From Frankia casuarinae (GTDB lineage: Bacteria; Actinomycetota; Actinomycetes; Frankiales; Frankiaceae), in contig NC_007777.1 in NCBI RefSeq assembly GCF_000013345.1, positions 1,550,001-1,614,000 on the forward strand: 64,000 nucleotides of DNA, read 5' to 3'. This document shows positions 1 through 8,265 of the stretch, in pieces. Positions within the stretch are counted from its first letter, which is position 1. Each line of letters begins with the position of its first letter. Under the pieces are notes generated by a model. It was given only the letters and a program-made list of their open reading frames with translations, was not told the DNA's origin and searched no databases. The position numbers and the translations under genes are program-made.

Positions 1-1496
1 CGCCGCTGCTGTGGCTGATGATCGTGATGGTCGGCGTGGTGCCGTGGTTCGTCGAGGCGCTCCGGCTGCCGTCCGAGCCCGACCGGGTGGTCCTGCGCTC
101 GGTGGCGTTCACGTTCGAATGCCTCGCCGCGCTGCTCCTGGTCGGTGCGCGAGCGGGGCGTGGTTACGGGCTGGGGTTGTTCCGTCTCGGCCCCTGGTAC
201 CTGCTGTGGACCGGGATGTCGTTCGGGCTGGTGTCACTGGTCTGGCACACCCCCCAGCTGGACACTCCGCAGATCCATCTCGACGGCGTGCTGCGGGCAC
301 TCGCCCTGGCGAGCCTCGCCCTGCCGCTGTGGACCTGCGGATACCTGCTCGGCCCGGGCCGGCTGGTGACGCGCGCGGCCACCCGGTTTGCCACCGCGGC
401 GGCGCCCGGGACCGGTACCCGGCTGCGCGACCGGAGCGTGCTGTGGATCCTGTGCGGGATCTCGGTGGCGGCCCGGGTCCTGCAGATTCTCCTGGGCCAG
501 TATGCCTACCTGGGCGACGCGTCCCAGAAGGTCTCCGAGGCGAGTGCCTACGCCCAGCCGCTCACCCTGCTCGGCGGCCTCGGGATGTCCGCCCTGCTCA
601 TCGCCGCCGTCGATCTGGCCCGGGGCAGGGAAGACGGGGGCGGGGGGCGTCGGCGGACCTTCGTCGCCCTGCTGTCCGTCGAGATCCTCTTCGCTGTCGC
701 CAGCGGGATGAAGGGGGTGTTCGCGACCAGCGTGTGGGGAGTGCTGATCGCGTTCTCCGTCGCCCGCGGCCGGCTTCCGATGCGGTGGATCGTCGCGGCC
801 GCCGCCATCTTCGTCCTCGTGCTGATTCCCTACAACGCCTCCTACCGGGCCCAGGTACGCGGCCAGAGCCACACCATGGACGCTCGGTCGGCGGTGTCCA
901 TGGCGCCGACCGTGCTGGGCCGGACGCTGTCCGGGGACGCCCCCGCGGGGGAAGGCCCCGGGGAGTCACCGTTGGAGTACCTGACCTCGCGGATGCGAGG
1001 CATCGACAGTCTGGCCATCGTCGTCCAGCTGTCTCCCGACATCGTTCCCTACCGGGACATCAACGAGCTGTTCCTGGCTCCCGTCCTGACCGCCGTGCCC
1101 CGGGCGGTCTGGCCCGACAAACCGATCAGGGCCACCGGCTACGAGTTCAAACAGCAGTACCTCTCGGGGAACGCCCGGATCTACTCCGCGGCCGCTGTCT
1201 CCCCCCAGGCCGACCTCTATCTGCACGGGGGCTTGCTTCCCCTGCTGGTCGGCATGGCACTACTGGGCGCCGGTTTCCGACTGATCGACGAGGCGTGGGA
1301 CCCGATGAAGGATCTACGCTACATCGTGATCTTCGTTCCGCTCTTCCTCCAACTGGTCAACTCCGAGAGCAGCGTGGGGGACCTCCTCGCGGCGTTGCCC
1401 ATCCAGCTGGCCGTGCTGTTCCTGACGGCACGCTTCGCCTACGGTGGCGCCCGGCCCGCAACGAAGGGAAAAAATCTTGCTTATGGACGCCAGTGA
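1..1496 (+). CDS. O-antigen polymerase-like multi-pass membrane protein (5' truncated)
   Basis: The reading frame is open to the left edge (PLLWLMIVMVGVV reads in from base 3), so the true start lies outside the window. About 490 residues remain, with many hydrophobic segments and a polar loop around residues 270-370, the layout of Wzy/O-antigen polymerase-like proteins. It probably joins repeat units at the periplasmic face. No short diagnostic motif exists for this group, so the role is inferred from topology and from the adjoining glycosyltransferases and methyltransferases. Its stop lies 14 bases inside the next gene, so the two are probably co-transcribed. Another polytopic envelope protein is possible. 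Confidence 0.6.
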   Translation, partial: PLLWLMIVMVGVVPWFVEALRLPSEPDRVVLRSVAFTFECLAALLLVGARAGRGYGLGLFRLGPWYLLWTGMSFGLVSLVWHTPQLDTPQIHLDGVLRALALASLALPLWTCGYLLGPGRLVTRAATRFATAAAPGTGTRLRDRSVLWILCGISVAARVLQILLGQYAYLGDASQKVSEASAYAQPLTLLGGLGMSALLIAAVDLARGREDGGGGRRRTFVALLSVEILFAVASGMKGVFATSVWGVLIAFSVARGRLPMRWIVAAAAIFVLVLIPYNASYRAQVRGQSHTMDARSAVSMAPTVLGRTLSGDAPAGEGPGESPLEYLTSRMRGIDSLAIVVQLSPDIVPYRDINELFLAPVLTAVPRAVWPDKPIRATGYEFKQQYLSGNARIYSAAAVSPQADLYLHGGLLPLLVGMALLGAGFRLIDEAWDPMKDLRYIVIFVPLFLQLVNSESSVGDLLAALPIQLAVLFLTARFAYGGARPATKGKNLAYGRQ

Positions 1497-2253
1497 TGTT
1501 CTTTACCGAACCAAGATCTCGATCGCCGGTGCCCTGACGTCCCCGGCGGTGGGAACGGTCATCGCGGCGGCCACCCGCAACCGGGTCCCCAACCACGGGC
1601 TGCGTTTCGACGTGGCTGACCGCGACTTCACCCCGCAGGCGCGGGCGGCGCTGTTCTGGCGGCTGTACGAAGGGGCCGAGATCCGGATGATCCGCCGTCA
1701 TCTCACGACCTCGGGCACCGTCGTGGAACTTGGTGCGAGTCTGGGCATCACCAGCGCGCATATCGCCTCGCGGCTGGCACCCGGCTCGCGGCTGGTGTGT
1801 GTGGAGGCCAATCCCCACCTCATCGAGGGCCTCACGCGACGCCTGGCCGCGTACGCCGGGCACATCACCCTGGACGTGGAGAACAGGGCGATCACGCAGG
1901 CCGTGGGTCCGGTGGCGTTCGCCCTCGTCGGGAACAACCTCGGTTCCCGGTTGTGGGACGACGCGTCACGGCGGACCGTCACCATTCCGGCGGCCACGCT
2001 TCGGGACCTGCTGGTACGCAAGAGGATCGCTGAGTTCGACCTCGTCAGCGACATCGAGGGTGCGGAGGCGTCGTTTCTGCTGGGGGATCCGGGCGCGCTG
2101 GACCGGTGCCGTCGAGCGGTGTTCGAGATGCACGACACGACCTTCGAGGGACGGCCCGTCACCGCGGCGGACCTGCTCGACGCCGCGCGTGGACTGGGCT
2201 TCCAGGTGGTCGACCGCCACGGAGTGGTGGTCACGCTCAGCCGGGACGGGTGA
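1483..2253 (+). CDS. FkbM family SAM-dependent methyltransferase
   Basis: 256 residues. The ATG at 1483 is chosen because a GAAGGGA ribosome site sits about 13 bases upstream. The SAM-binding loop ELGASLG is at residues 82-88, the acidic motif CVEANP at 106-111, and the FkbM-type SDIEGAE at 189-195. FkbM enzymes O-methylate sugars or natural products, so here a sugar hydroxyl of the locus polysaccharide is the likely acceptor. It overlaps the polymerase-like gene by 14 bases. Its 3' end overlaps that of the convergent glycosyltransferase by 17 bases. It is one of three FkbM domains in the first 11 kb. The acceptor cannot be read from sequence. Confidence 0.85.
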   Translation: MDASDVLYRTKISIAGALTSPAVGTVIAAATRNRVPNHGLRFDVADRDFTPQARAALFWRLYEGAEIRMIRRHLTTSGTVVELGASLGITSAHIASRLAPGSRLVCVEANPHLIEGLTRRLAAYAGHITLDVENRAITQAVGPVAFALVGNNLGSRLWDDASRRTVTIPAATLRDLLVRKRIAEFDLVSDIEGAEASFLLGDPGALDRCRRAVFEMHDTTFEGRPVTAADLLDAARGLGFQVVDRHGVVVTLSRDG

Positions 2254-3241
2254 GCTCCCCCGTGCCGGCAGCCTTCTCCCGCCGGTCGACTCCCCCCGCG
2301 GGGTCCGACGGACCGATCGGCCGGTCCTGGGCCGGGCGAGGACGCGGGACGGAGCGGGCCTCGCGTGTCCACGTACTCCACCGGGACGCCCGGGGTTCCC
2401 CGGGCAGGGTCTGGTCGATGTCGGGGATGCGGGCGAGACCGTCCACGACGCCGCGCAGGCCGCAGTGGACGCGGACGATTCCGCGCCGGCGCACCAGCTC
2501 GGACACGGCGACCCGGGGCAGCACCGCCAGGAGCAGCCAGGCGGTCACCAGCGCCACCTGCCGCGGGCGGCCGTGGATGCGGGCGAACCACAGCCGGTTG
2601 CGCACCGTGTAGTAGGTGTAGCCGTTGCCGGGTACCGTCCCCCCACCGGTGTGCCAGGCCTGGGCCGGACTGACGAGGACACGCCACCCGGCCGCCCGAG
2701 CGCGCTGGCAGAGATCCACGTCCTCGTAGTACAGGAAGTACCGAACGGCCATCGGCACCTGCCGATGACACTCGGCCTTGACAAAGGTGATCGCGCCGGT
2801 GACCCACGGCACGTCATCGGCGTGGTCCGTGGGGGTCCGGCGGGCGCGCGGCACGGTGAAGACGCGGGTGAGCCCGGCGAAGCCCGGATGCAGACCGTCG
2901 GCGTTGACCAGAGTGGGTCCGACGATGCCCACGCCCGGGCGGGACAGTAGTTCCAGACAGGCGTCGACGGTGGCCGGCACGAGCTGGACGTCATTGTTGA
3001 GCAGGAGATAGCAGTCGGTGGCCGGATAGGCGTCACACGCGTGCCGGAAGCCGCCGCCGAAACCGAGGTTGCCGGGGGGGACGAGCCAGGCCGTCTCTTC
3101 CCCGAGGCCGTCGGGTCGTCCTCGCAGGTCGTTCGCCACCACGACGACCTCGCTGATCTGAGGCATCGCCGCCAGCTGCGCGGCCAGATCCATCGTCGGC
3201 CCGGTCGGCCCCCAGTGGACGATGACCGCCGTGGTCCTCAT
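2237..3241 (-). CDS. GT2 glycosyltransferase, WbbL (rhamnosyltransferase)-like
   Basis: 334 residues from ATG at 3241. GT-A fold features: AVIVHW near the N-terminus, NLGFGGGFRHA at 58-68 (typical of the WbbL group), LNNDV at 81-85 as the metal-binding acidic motif, and YYEDVDLC further on, matching the family's catalytic-acid region. A hydrophobic stretch (ALVTAWLLLAVLP) near residue 245 may anchor it to the membrane. WbbL-type enzymes add rhamnose or similar sugars from dTDP donors to lipid-linked acceptors; donor identity here is inferred only by family. Start and upstream stop share ATGA (3238-3241), so it is translationally coupled to the FkbM gene before it. It is the last gene of the minus-strand unit. 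Confidence 0.85.
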   Translation of the reverse strand: MRTTAVIVHWGPTGPTMDLAAQLAAMPQISEVVVVANDLRGRPDGLGEETAWLVPPGNLGFGGGFRHACDAYPATDCYLLLNNDVQLVPATVDACLELLSRPGVGIVGPTLVNADGLHPGFAGLTRVFTVPRARRTPTDHADDVPWVTGAITFVKAECHRQVPMAVRYFLYYEDVDLCQRARAAGWRVLVSPAQAWHTGGGTVPGNGYTYYTVRNRLWFARIHGRPRQVALVTAWLLLAVLPRVAVSELVRRRGIVRVHCGLRGVVDGLARIPDIDQTLPGEPRASRWSTWTREARSVPRPRPAQDRPIGPSDPAGGVDRREKAAGTGELTRPG

Positions 3242-4095
3242 GCGCGCACCAGGGGCTCGGGAACCTGCCCGGACGCGGGTCGCGGGGTGGAGGGCGGGAC
3301 GTCTGGCACGGCCAACGTGGACCAGGGTGCCGCCGTCAGGGGCCGCCGGGCCGGCGGCGGAACCTCCGCGTCGACGATGCGGTACCCGTGCCCGCGCAGC
3401 AGGTCGCCGACGGCCTCGGCGTTGCGTCCGGTGACCTCGCAGATCACGGTCGGGCGGATGTCGCCCAGAAGCCGGCGCCCACCGCTGAGGACCGCGTGCT
3501 CGGCCCCCTCCACGTCGATTTTCACGACGTCCGGTGCCGGGAAATGGGTGAGCAGGCCGTCCAGGGTGAAGGTCGGCACGAGCTGTGCCGCGCGGGTGCC
3601 GCCGGTCTGGCTGCTGCCGAATCCGTCCAGATGGCTGGTCGCGCGGTTGCGACTCGCGATGTGGAACGTGCTGATCCCCGGGGCCGCACCGACCGCGGCG
3701 GGCAGGATCTTCACCGTGGCGCGGCCATCGGTGGCCGATGATCCGCCGTGGCGTGGTGACCGTGTCTGCGACCGGCGCAACATCCCGACCAGCCAGGTGT
3801 CGGGCTCGACCGCGACGACTGTGCCGGACGACGTCGCGGCGGACGCGGCGGCGAAGGCGAACAGTCCCACGTTCGCGCCGATGTCCCAGACCACGTGGCC
3901 GGGGCGCACGACCTCGCCGACCAGGTCGGTCAGGACCGGATCGACGGCGGCGAGACTGGGGCGCAGATACTTCAGACCCGCCTCGGAAGAGACGTAGATG
4001 CGCGTCGCCTGGAAGGGAGGCGGCAGGCGGCGGGCCACCACCAGATGGTGGGTGAGCCGTTCCGCGAGAGGGCGTAGGACGGACAGGGTCGGCAC
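3238..4095 (-). CDS. FkbM family SAM-dependent methyltransferase
   Basis: 285 residues from GTG at 4095, with GGGAG eight bases upstream. SAM-binding motif DIGANVG at 71-77, then VAVEPD, and the FkbM hallmark VKIDVEGAE near 190-198. The Pro/Ala-rich C-terminus after about residue 250 is probably disordered. It would O-methylate a sugar of the polysaccharide on the cytoplasmic side. A 77-base gap separates it from the heparinase-like gene upstream; it overlaps the GT2 downstream by four bases. It resembles the other two FkbM domains here only at the motif level, so the three probably have different acceptors. Confidence 0.85.
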   Translation of the reverse strand: MPTLSVLRPLAERLTHHLVVARRLPPPFQATRIYVSSEAGLKYLRPSLAAVDPVLTDLVGEVVRPGHVVWDIGANVGLFAFAAASAATSSGTVVAVEPDTWLVGMLRRSQTRSPRHGGSSATDGRATVKILPAAVGAAPGISTFHIASRNRATSHLDGFGSSQTGGTRAAQLVPTFTLDGLLTHFPAPDVVKIDVEGAEHAVLSGGRRLLGDIRPTVICEVTGRNAEAVGDLLRGHGYRIVDAEVPPPARRPLTAAPWSTLAVPDVPPSTPRPASGQVPEPLVRA

Positions 4096-4172
4096 GGTGT
4101 TCTCCCGTCGGGAAGTTTGTTCGGTTTCGTGGTGATTCGGTGCGACCGGGGCGGGTCAGGTCCGGGTGTGCG

Positions 4173-6215
4173 TCAGAGGCGGGCGGGCGACGATTCCGTG
4201 TCGCCGGAGCGCAGGTTGCCGGAGCGCGGGCCGCCGGAGCGGACTTCGTGGACGACCGTGGTGCGTACCGCGACAGGCAGCTCGGCATCGATCACGTACG
4301 CGGCGGTGTACGCCGGCACCGTACGGCTCCATCCGACCGCCCGGCGGGTGGAGCGCACCACCCACCGCCCCGGTCCGCCGGCCCGCAGGACCAGCCGCCC
4401 CTGGGAGGTGGTCACCGTGAGCGCATCCGTGGCCCCGCTCCGGGTGGCCGCGTTCCGGCTGGTCCCGATCGAGGTGGTCCCGATCGAGGTGGTACTGGTT
4501 CGCCTGGTATCGGCCGCCGCGGCGGTGACGGACACCCCGGGGGCGAAGTGGAACAGCACCTCGACGTGGTGGCGGCCCTCCCCGGTGATCCGATCGTCGA
4601 CGGACAACCCACTCGGGTCGAGTCGCCACGTCCGCCAGTGCACGGGTCGCCCGGGAAGGTGGCGGTAGCCGTCATGGCCGGCGGCCAACGTCGCCACGTT
4701 TTCGTGGTGGCACATCGTGACAAGAGTGGGACGGGCCCGGCGGCCCGCCCGGAACGCGCCCCAGACCTCGGTCGAGTCGGCGTGATCGACGATGACGGTC
4801 GAGTGGGCGGCGGTACCGCGTTCGGCGTCCCGATCCGGTCCGGGGGCGTAGGTCGAGGTCCCGGTATCCACCAGGAGCGGCCGGCCGTCGTGCCAGAGCA
4901 GAAACGCGAGGGTGTCGGCGTGGGCGTGGGCCGGAAGGTCCTCGGGACAGGGCAGGCCCACGTCGGCGAGCAGATGCCACGGTCCAGCCGTCAGCACGGC
5001 GAGACCGCTGTCGACCAGCAGAAGGGCGTCGGCCCGGTCAGATGCGGGCGTCCGCGGACGGGGCACGGTCCCCACGGTCGACTGCGACGTCGAGGTGGGC
5101 ATCTCGGCCAGGCGCGGTGCCGGGATCGGAACGGGACCCGGACCCTGGACTGCGATCGGCGTCGGTCTTACCGGAGCCGGGAGAAGCAGCCGCAGGGCCT
5201 CGGCGGGCACCGCGAACCCGTCGTTGAGCGTGGGAACCACGCCGTCCGGTCCGAGTACGGCCGTCAGCCAGGACCGCATCCTGCCGGCCGCGTCGAGCAG
5301 GGCGCCGGACACCACGTGGCCCGCCGCGGTGAGCAGCCCGGCGACGTCGTCGAGGTCGGCCAGCACCTGACAGTGATAGGTGGGGGAGCGCTCGTAGTGT
5401 CCACCGTCGCTGAGGACCTGCCGATCGAGCTCGCGCAGCAGCGCGTCGACCCATCGTCGGCGGCCGCGGGCGTCGTCATCGGCGACCGCCAGCCCGATCA
5501 GCGCCTTGTAGTTCTTCAGCAGGTGGTTCCCGCCGACGTCGGTCTCCAGATGAGTGCGCAGGAAGGACCGGCAGACGCCGAGGTCGGCGAGGACCGCCAT
5601 CTCGGCGGGCGTTCCCCGCGCGAGCCGGGGCCACAAGGCACACAGCGTCCAGGCCCGGAGTGACACGACGTAGGGCGACCAGGCAACCGGATCGCCCAGG
5701 GCCACCGAGGTCCGCCAGGCCAGATACAGCCGGGCGAACATCGCGGGCCCCTGGACAGCCTCGGTGGTGAATGCCCATGCCCAGTCCCAGTAGTGCAGAT
5801 GGTAGCGCCACAGCAGCGGAGCGTCGGCCTGCCTCCAGTCCCATCGGGCGGGGGCCGCGGCGGCGCCGGCCCCCGCGGGGGTGCCGGTCGTGGGGGTGGG
5901 GGGTACGGGGGTTCCAGTAGCGGGAGTGTTGGAGTCCCGGGGACACAGATCGCGGGAGTGACCGAGCAGGGTTAGGCGGCCCGCGACGATCTCGTCGAAC
6001 ATCGGCCGAGCCGGCGGGCATCTGCCGTCGAACGGCAGGAACCCGATCGGCCAGGATTCCGCTGGCGGCCTGCCGCGCAGCAGCATCTCGCCCAGGCCCG
6101 GGTGGCGACTCAGGACGGCCCGTTGCCCGCGCAGCCGGACACGGGCACCGAGCTGGACCGGTCGCAGTCCCGCGGTGGTGCGCAGGTAGCGACCGAGCGG
6201 AACCGACGCGGTCAC
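4173..6215 (-). CDS. Heparinase II/III family protein of a polysaccharide cluster
   Basis: 680 residues, GTG start overlapping the upstream stop (GTGA, 6212-6215). The N-terminal part (RYLRTTAGLRPVQLGARV, then WRYHLHYWDWAWAF near 140) matches the all-alpha toroid of heparinase II/III proteins. The C-terminal beta part shows LLVDTGTSTYAPG, GTAAHSTVIVDH and the STEVWGAFRAGRRA stretch typical of the family. No signal peptide is visible, so it is probably cytoplasmic, unlike secreted lyases. Family members are uronate-specific lyases. Those inside biosynthetic loci are mostly uncharacterised, and a role in trimming or quality control is inference. An insertion near 4440-4500 repeats SIGTT. Confidence 0.8.
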   Translation of the reverse strand: MTASVPLGRYLRTTAGLRPVQLGARVRLRGQRAVLSRHPGLGEMLLRGRPPAESWPIGFLPFDGRCPPARPMFDEIVAGRLTLLGHSRDLCPRDSNTPATGTPVPPTPTTGTPAGAGAAAAPARWDWRQADAPLLWRYHLHYWDWAWAFTTEAVQGPAMFARLYLAWRTSVALGDPVAWSPYVVSLRAWTLCALWPRLARGTPAEMAVLADLGVCRSFLRTHLETDVGGNHLLKNYKALIGLAVADDDARGRRRWVDALLRELDRQVLSDGGHYERSPTYHCQVLADLDDVAGLLTAAGHVVSGALLDAAGRMRSWLTAVLGPDGVVPTLNDGFAVPAEALRLLLPAPVRPTPIAVQGPGPVPIPAPRLAEMPTSTSQSTVGTVPRPRTPASDRADALLLVDSGLAVLTAGPWHLLADVGLPCPEDLPAHAHADTLAFLLWHDGRPLLVDTGTSTYAPGPDRDAERGTAAHSTVIVDHADSTEVWGAFRAGRRARPTLVTMCHHENVATLAAGHDGYRHLPGRPVHWRTWRLDPSGLSVDDRITGEGRHHVEVLFHFAPGVSVTAAAADTRRTSTTSIGTTSIGTSRNAATRSGATDALTVTTSQGRLVLRAGGPGRWVVRSTRRAVGWSRTVPAYTAAYVIDAELPVAVRTTVVHEVRSGGPRSGNLRSGDTESSPARL

Positions 6216-7264
6216 CGGTGAACGGACCGAGTCAGTGCGCCGATCGTGAGCTCATACCAGGCGTAGTAGAGACAGAACAGCAGCCCCTGCCGCCCATCCC
6301 GCCATCCGCTCCGTAGCAGGTACATGTAGCAGAAGAGGACCGCCGGCTTGGCCGGAACCAGCGGGAAGATCACGTCCCTCGCGATGGTCCGGGTGAGCGG
6401 TCGGGTCGACCCGGTGGGCCGGCGCACCTCCTCGCGGACCCGCGCCAACCGCTCCCGGACAGCGGGCTGCGTCACGCGGCGCGCCGCCTCCAGTTCGGCG
6501 TAGCGCACGTGCTTGCGTAGCCAGGCGGCGAGTCCCTTGTGGTCCTCGTCGATCAGGTCGGCGGACAGCCGTCCGACCTCACCAGTGACCACGGCCCGTT
6601 CGCTGTAGGTGACGGCGGCGTCGAAGTACGCCACCCGCCGATCGAGCAGCCGCGCCTGCCAGCTGTTCGCGTACCACCCGCAATGCGCGATCCAGCGGCC
6701 TTCGAACACCAGCCGGCGTCGTTGGCTGTAGGCCGCGCAGTCCGCCGTCCCCAGCCGGGCGGCGATCTCGGCGGCGAGCGCGGTCGACACCCATTCGTCG
6801 CTGTCGAGGAAGTACACCCAGTCGTGGGCGATCCCCGGGTTGGTCATCGCCCACTGCCGCTGGCCGGCGAACCCACGCCAGGGCTCGTGCCAGACGGTCG
6901 CACCGATGGCGCGGGCCAGATCCGCGGTGCCGTCGGTGGAACCCGAGTCCACGACGACGACCTGTCGACACCAACCGGCGGACCTGATCGCCCGGACGAT
7001 GTTTGGTGCCTCGTTGTGGGCGAGGATGATCGCGGTGACGGGAACCGATCCCGGCGCCGGCTGTGGCTGTGTCGATCCGGCGGGGGCGGCGGTGTCATAG
7101 GGGGTCGGCCAGTTCGCTCGGCGCGGGGTTCGCGTCGTTGCTGGTTCTGGCGCGGCTGGTTCTGGCGCGGCCGGTGCTGGCGTTGCCGGTTCTGGTGCGG
7201 CCGGTGGTGCCGCGGGGAACGACGGGCCCTGGCGCGGCGGGATTCGGTGGGTCTGCGTCGTCAC
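6212..7264 (-). CDS. GT2 glycosyltransferase, WaaE/KdtX-like
   Basis: 350 residues, GTG at 7264 overlapping the upstream stop (GTGA). Residues 1-70 are a Pro/Ala-rich low-complexity leader made of PAAPEP-type repeats. The GT-A domain starts at VPVTAIILAHNEAPN and carries VVDSGSTDGT and the metal site FLDSDEWVS. WaaE-type proteins transfer a hexose or heptose to a lipid-linked or core saccharide at the inner membrane face. A C-terminal hydrophobic segment (VLFCYMYLLRSG, LLFCLYYAWYELT) suggests membrane association. The repeat-encoded N-terminus may be untranslated if an internal start is used, but no better ribosome site was found. Confidence 0.8.
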   Translation of the reverse strand: MTTQTHRIPPRQGPSFPAAPPAAPEPATPAPAAPEPAAPEPATTRTPRRANWPTPYDTAAPAGSTQPQPAPGSVPVTAIILAHNEAPNIVRAIRSAGWCRQVVVVDSGSTDGTADLARAIGATVWHEPWRGFAGQRQWAMTNPGIAHDWVYFLDSDEWVSTALAAEIAARLGTADCAAYSQRRRLVFEGRWIAHCGWYANSWQARLLDRRVAYFDAAVTYSERAVVTGEVGRLSADLIDEDHKGLAAWLRKHVRYAELEAARRVTQPAVRERLARVREEVRRPTGSTRPLTRTIARDVIFPLVPAKPAVLFCYMYLLRSGWRDGRQGLLFCLYYAWYELTIGALTRSVHR

Positions 7265-8265
7265 GGTGAGCTCTCTCCTGCGTCGAGCAACCAGTCGAAG
7301 TAACGCGTCGGATCGAAGGGGTTTCCCGTCTCGGGCCGTGGTGTGAACGTGAGCGCCGTGCGCAGCGCCACGGCGAGATCATCCGCCGACTCCCGGGAGT
7401 ACGGCACCAGAACCGGGCCGGCCACCTCGCGGTTGTGTGAGGTGTCGCGGGCGATGACGGGTATCCCGGCGAGCCGTGCCTCGGCGAGCGGGTAGCCGAA
7501 GGACTCCATCGTCGTCGGCTGCAGCAACGCGCCGGCATCGCGTTGGTGGGCCCGCAGCTCGGCCGGCGTCAGCCGGCCCACGAACCGCAGCGTCCGACAG
7601 TGGGACAGGCCGTGTTCGTGGGCCTCGCGATCGGTCGCGGTGACCGTGATCGCGAGGTGGGCTCCGATCTCCTCCTGAAGCCGGGTCGCGGCGGCATCGA
7701 CCATGCGGAGCAAGTGCCCCATCGGTTTGAACGGCGCGAACAACACGGGACACAGAAACCGGCCCGGCGTACGGGCCTGGGGAGGGGTCGGATCGGGGGA
7801 CAGCGGATGGGGCCGGACCACCAGCCTGGCGGACAGGCTAGGAAGTATGGTGAGAACCCGGTCCGCCATCGTGGTCGTCGGTACGACGACCACGTCCGCA
7901 CGACGGGCGAACAGCCGCACGAGACGTGCTGTCCGTGCCACGCCGTCGGGCAGGCCGCCGGGTAGCCGCCGGGCCTCCTCCGCCGGCAGGAAGTGCAGCA
8001 CGTTGCGCAGCAGGACCCACCGTTCGCCGCGGGTCGCGAGGAAGCCGACGTTGTTGAGGGCGATCGCGCGCGCGTACCGCCCAGGCCGCTCCCGGCGGGC
8101 GAGCCAGCCCGGTCCGATCCGGCGATCTCGGCCGACCAGATGGACCTGCAGGCCCGGCCGAAAACTCAGGTAACCGTCCAGTTCGGTCAGGAACCGCAAT
8201 GCCCCGCCCATCCGGGCACCGGCACAGTCGACCAGGATCGGGTGGGTGCTGGACATCGGCCTCAC
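7261..8265 (-). CDS. Glycosyltransferase, GT1/GT4-like (GT-B fold)
   Basis: 334 residues. GTG at 8265 overlaps the upstream TGA; an ATG three codons in (8256) is an alternative. The N-terminal half (ILVDCAGARMGGALRFL) and the C-terminal nucleotide-sugar site with TTMESFGYPLAEARLAGIPV fit the E-x7-E pattern of retaining GT4 enzymes. No membrane segment. It likely adds one sugar to the growing lipid-linked oligosaccharide. It sits between the epimerase-methyltransferase fusion and the GT2, with four-base overlaps on both sides, so it is expressed stoichiometrically with them. Donor sugar unknown. Confidence 0.8.
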   Translation of the reverse strand: MRPMSSTHPILVDCAGARMGGALRFLTELDGYLSFRPGLQVHLVGRDRRIGPGWLARRERPGRYARAIALNNVGFLATRGERWVLLRNVLHFLPAEEARRLPGGLPDGVARTARLVRLFARRADVVVVPTTTMADRVLTILPSLSARLVVRPHPLSPDPTPPQARTPGRFLCPVLFAPFKPMGHLLRMVDAAATRLQEEIGAHLAITVTATDREAHEHGLSHCRTLRFVGRLTPAELRAHQRDAGALLQPTTMESFGYPLAEARLAGIPVIARDTSHNREVAGPVLVPYSRESADDLAVALRTALTFTPRPETGNPFDPTRYFDWLLDAGESSP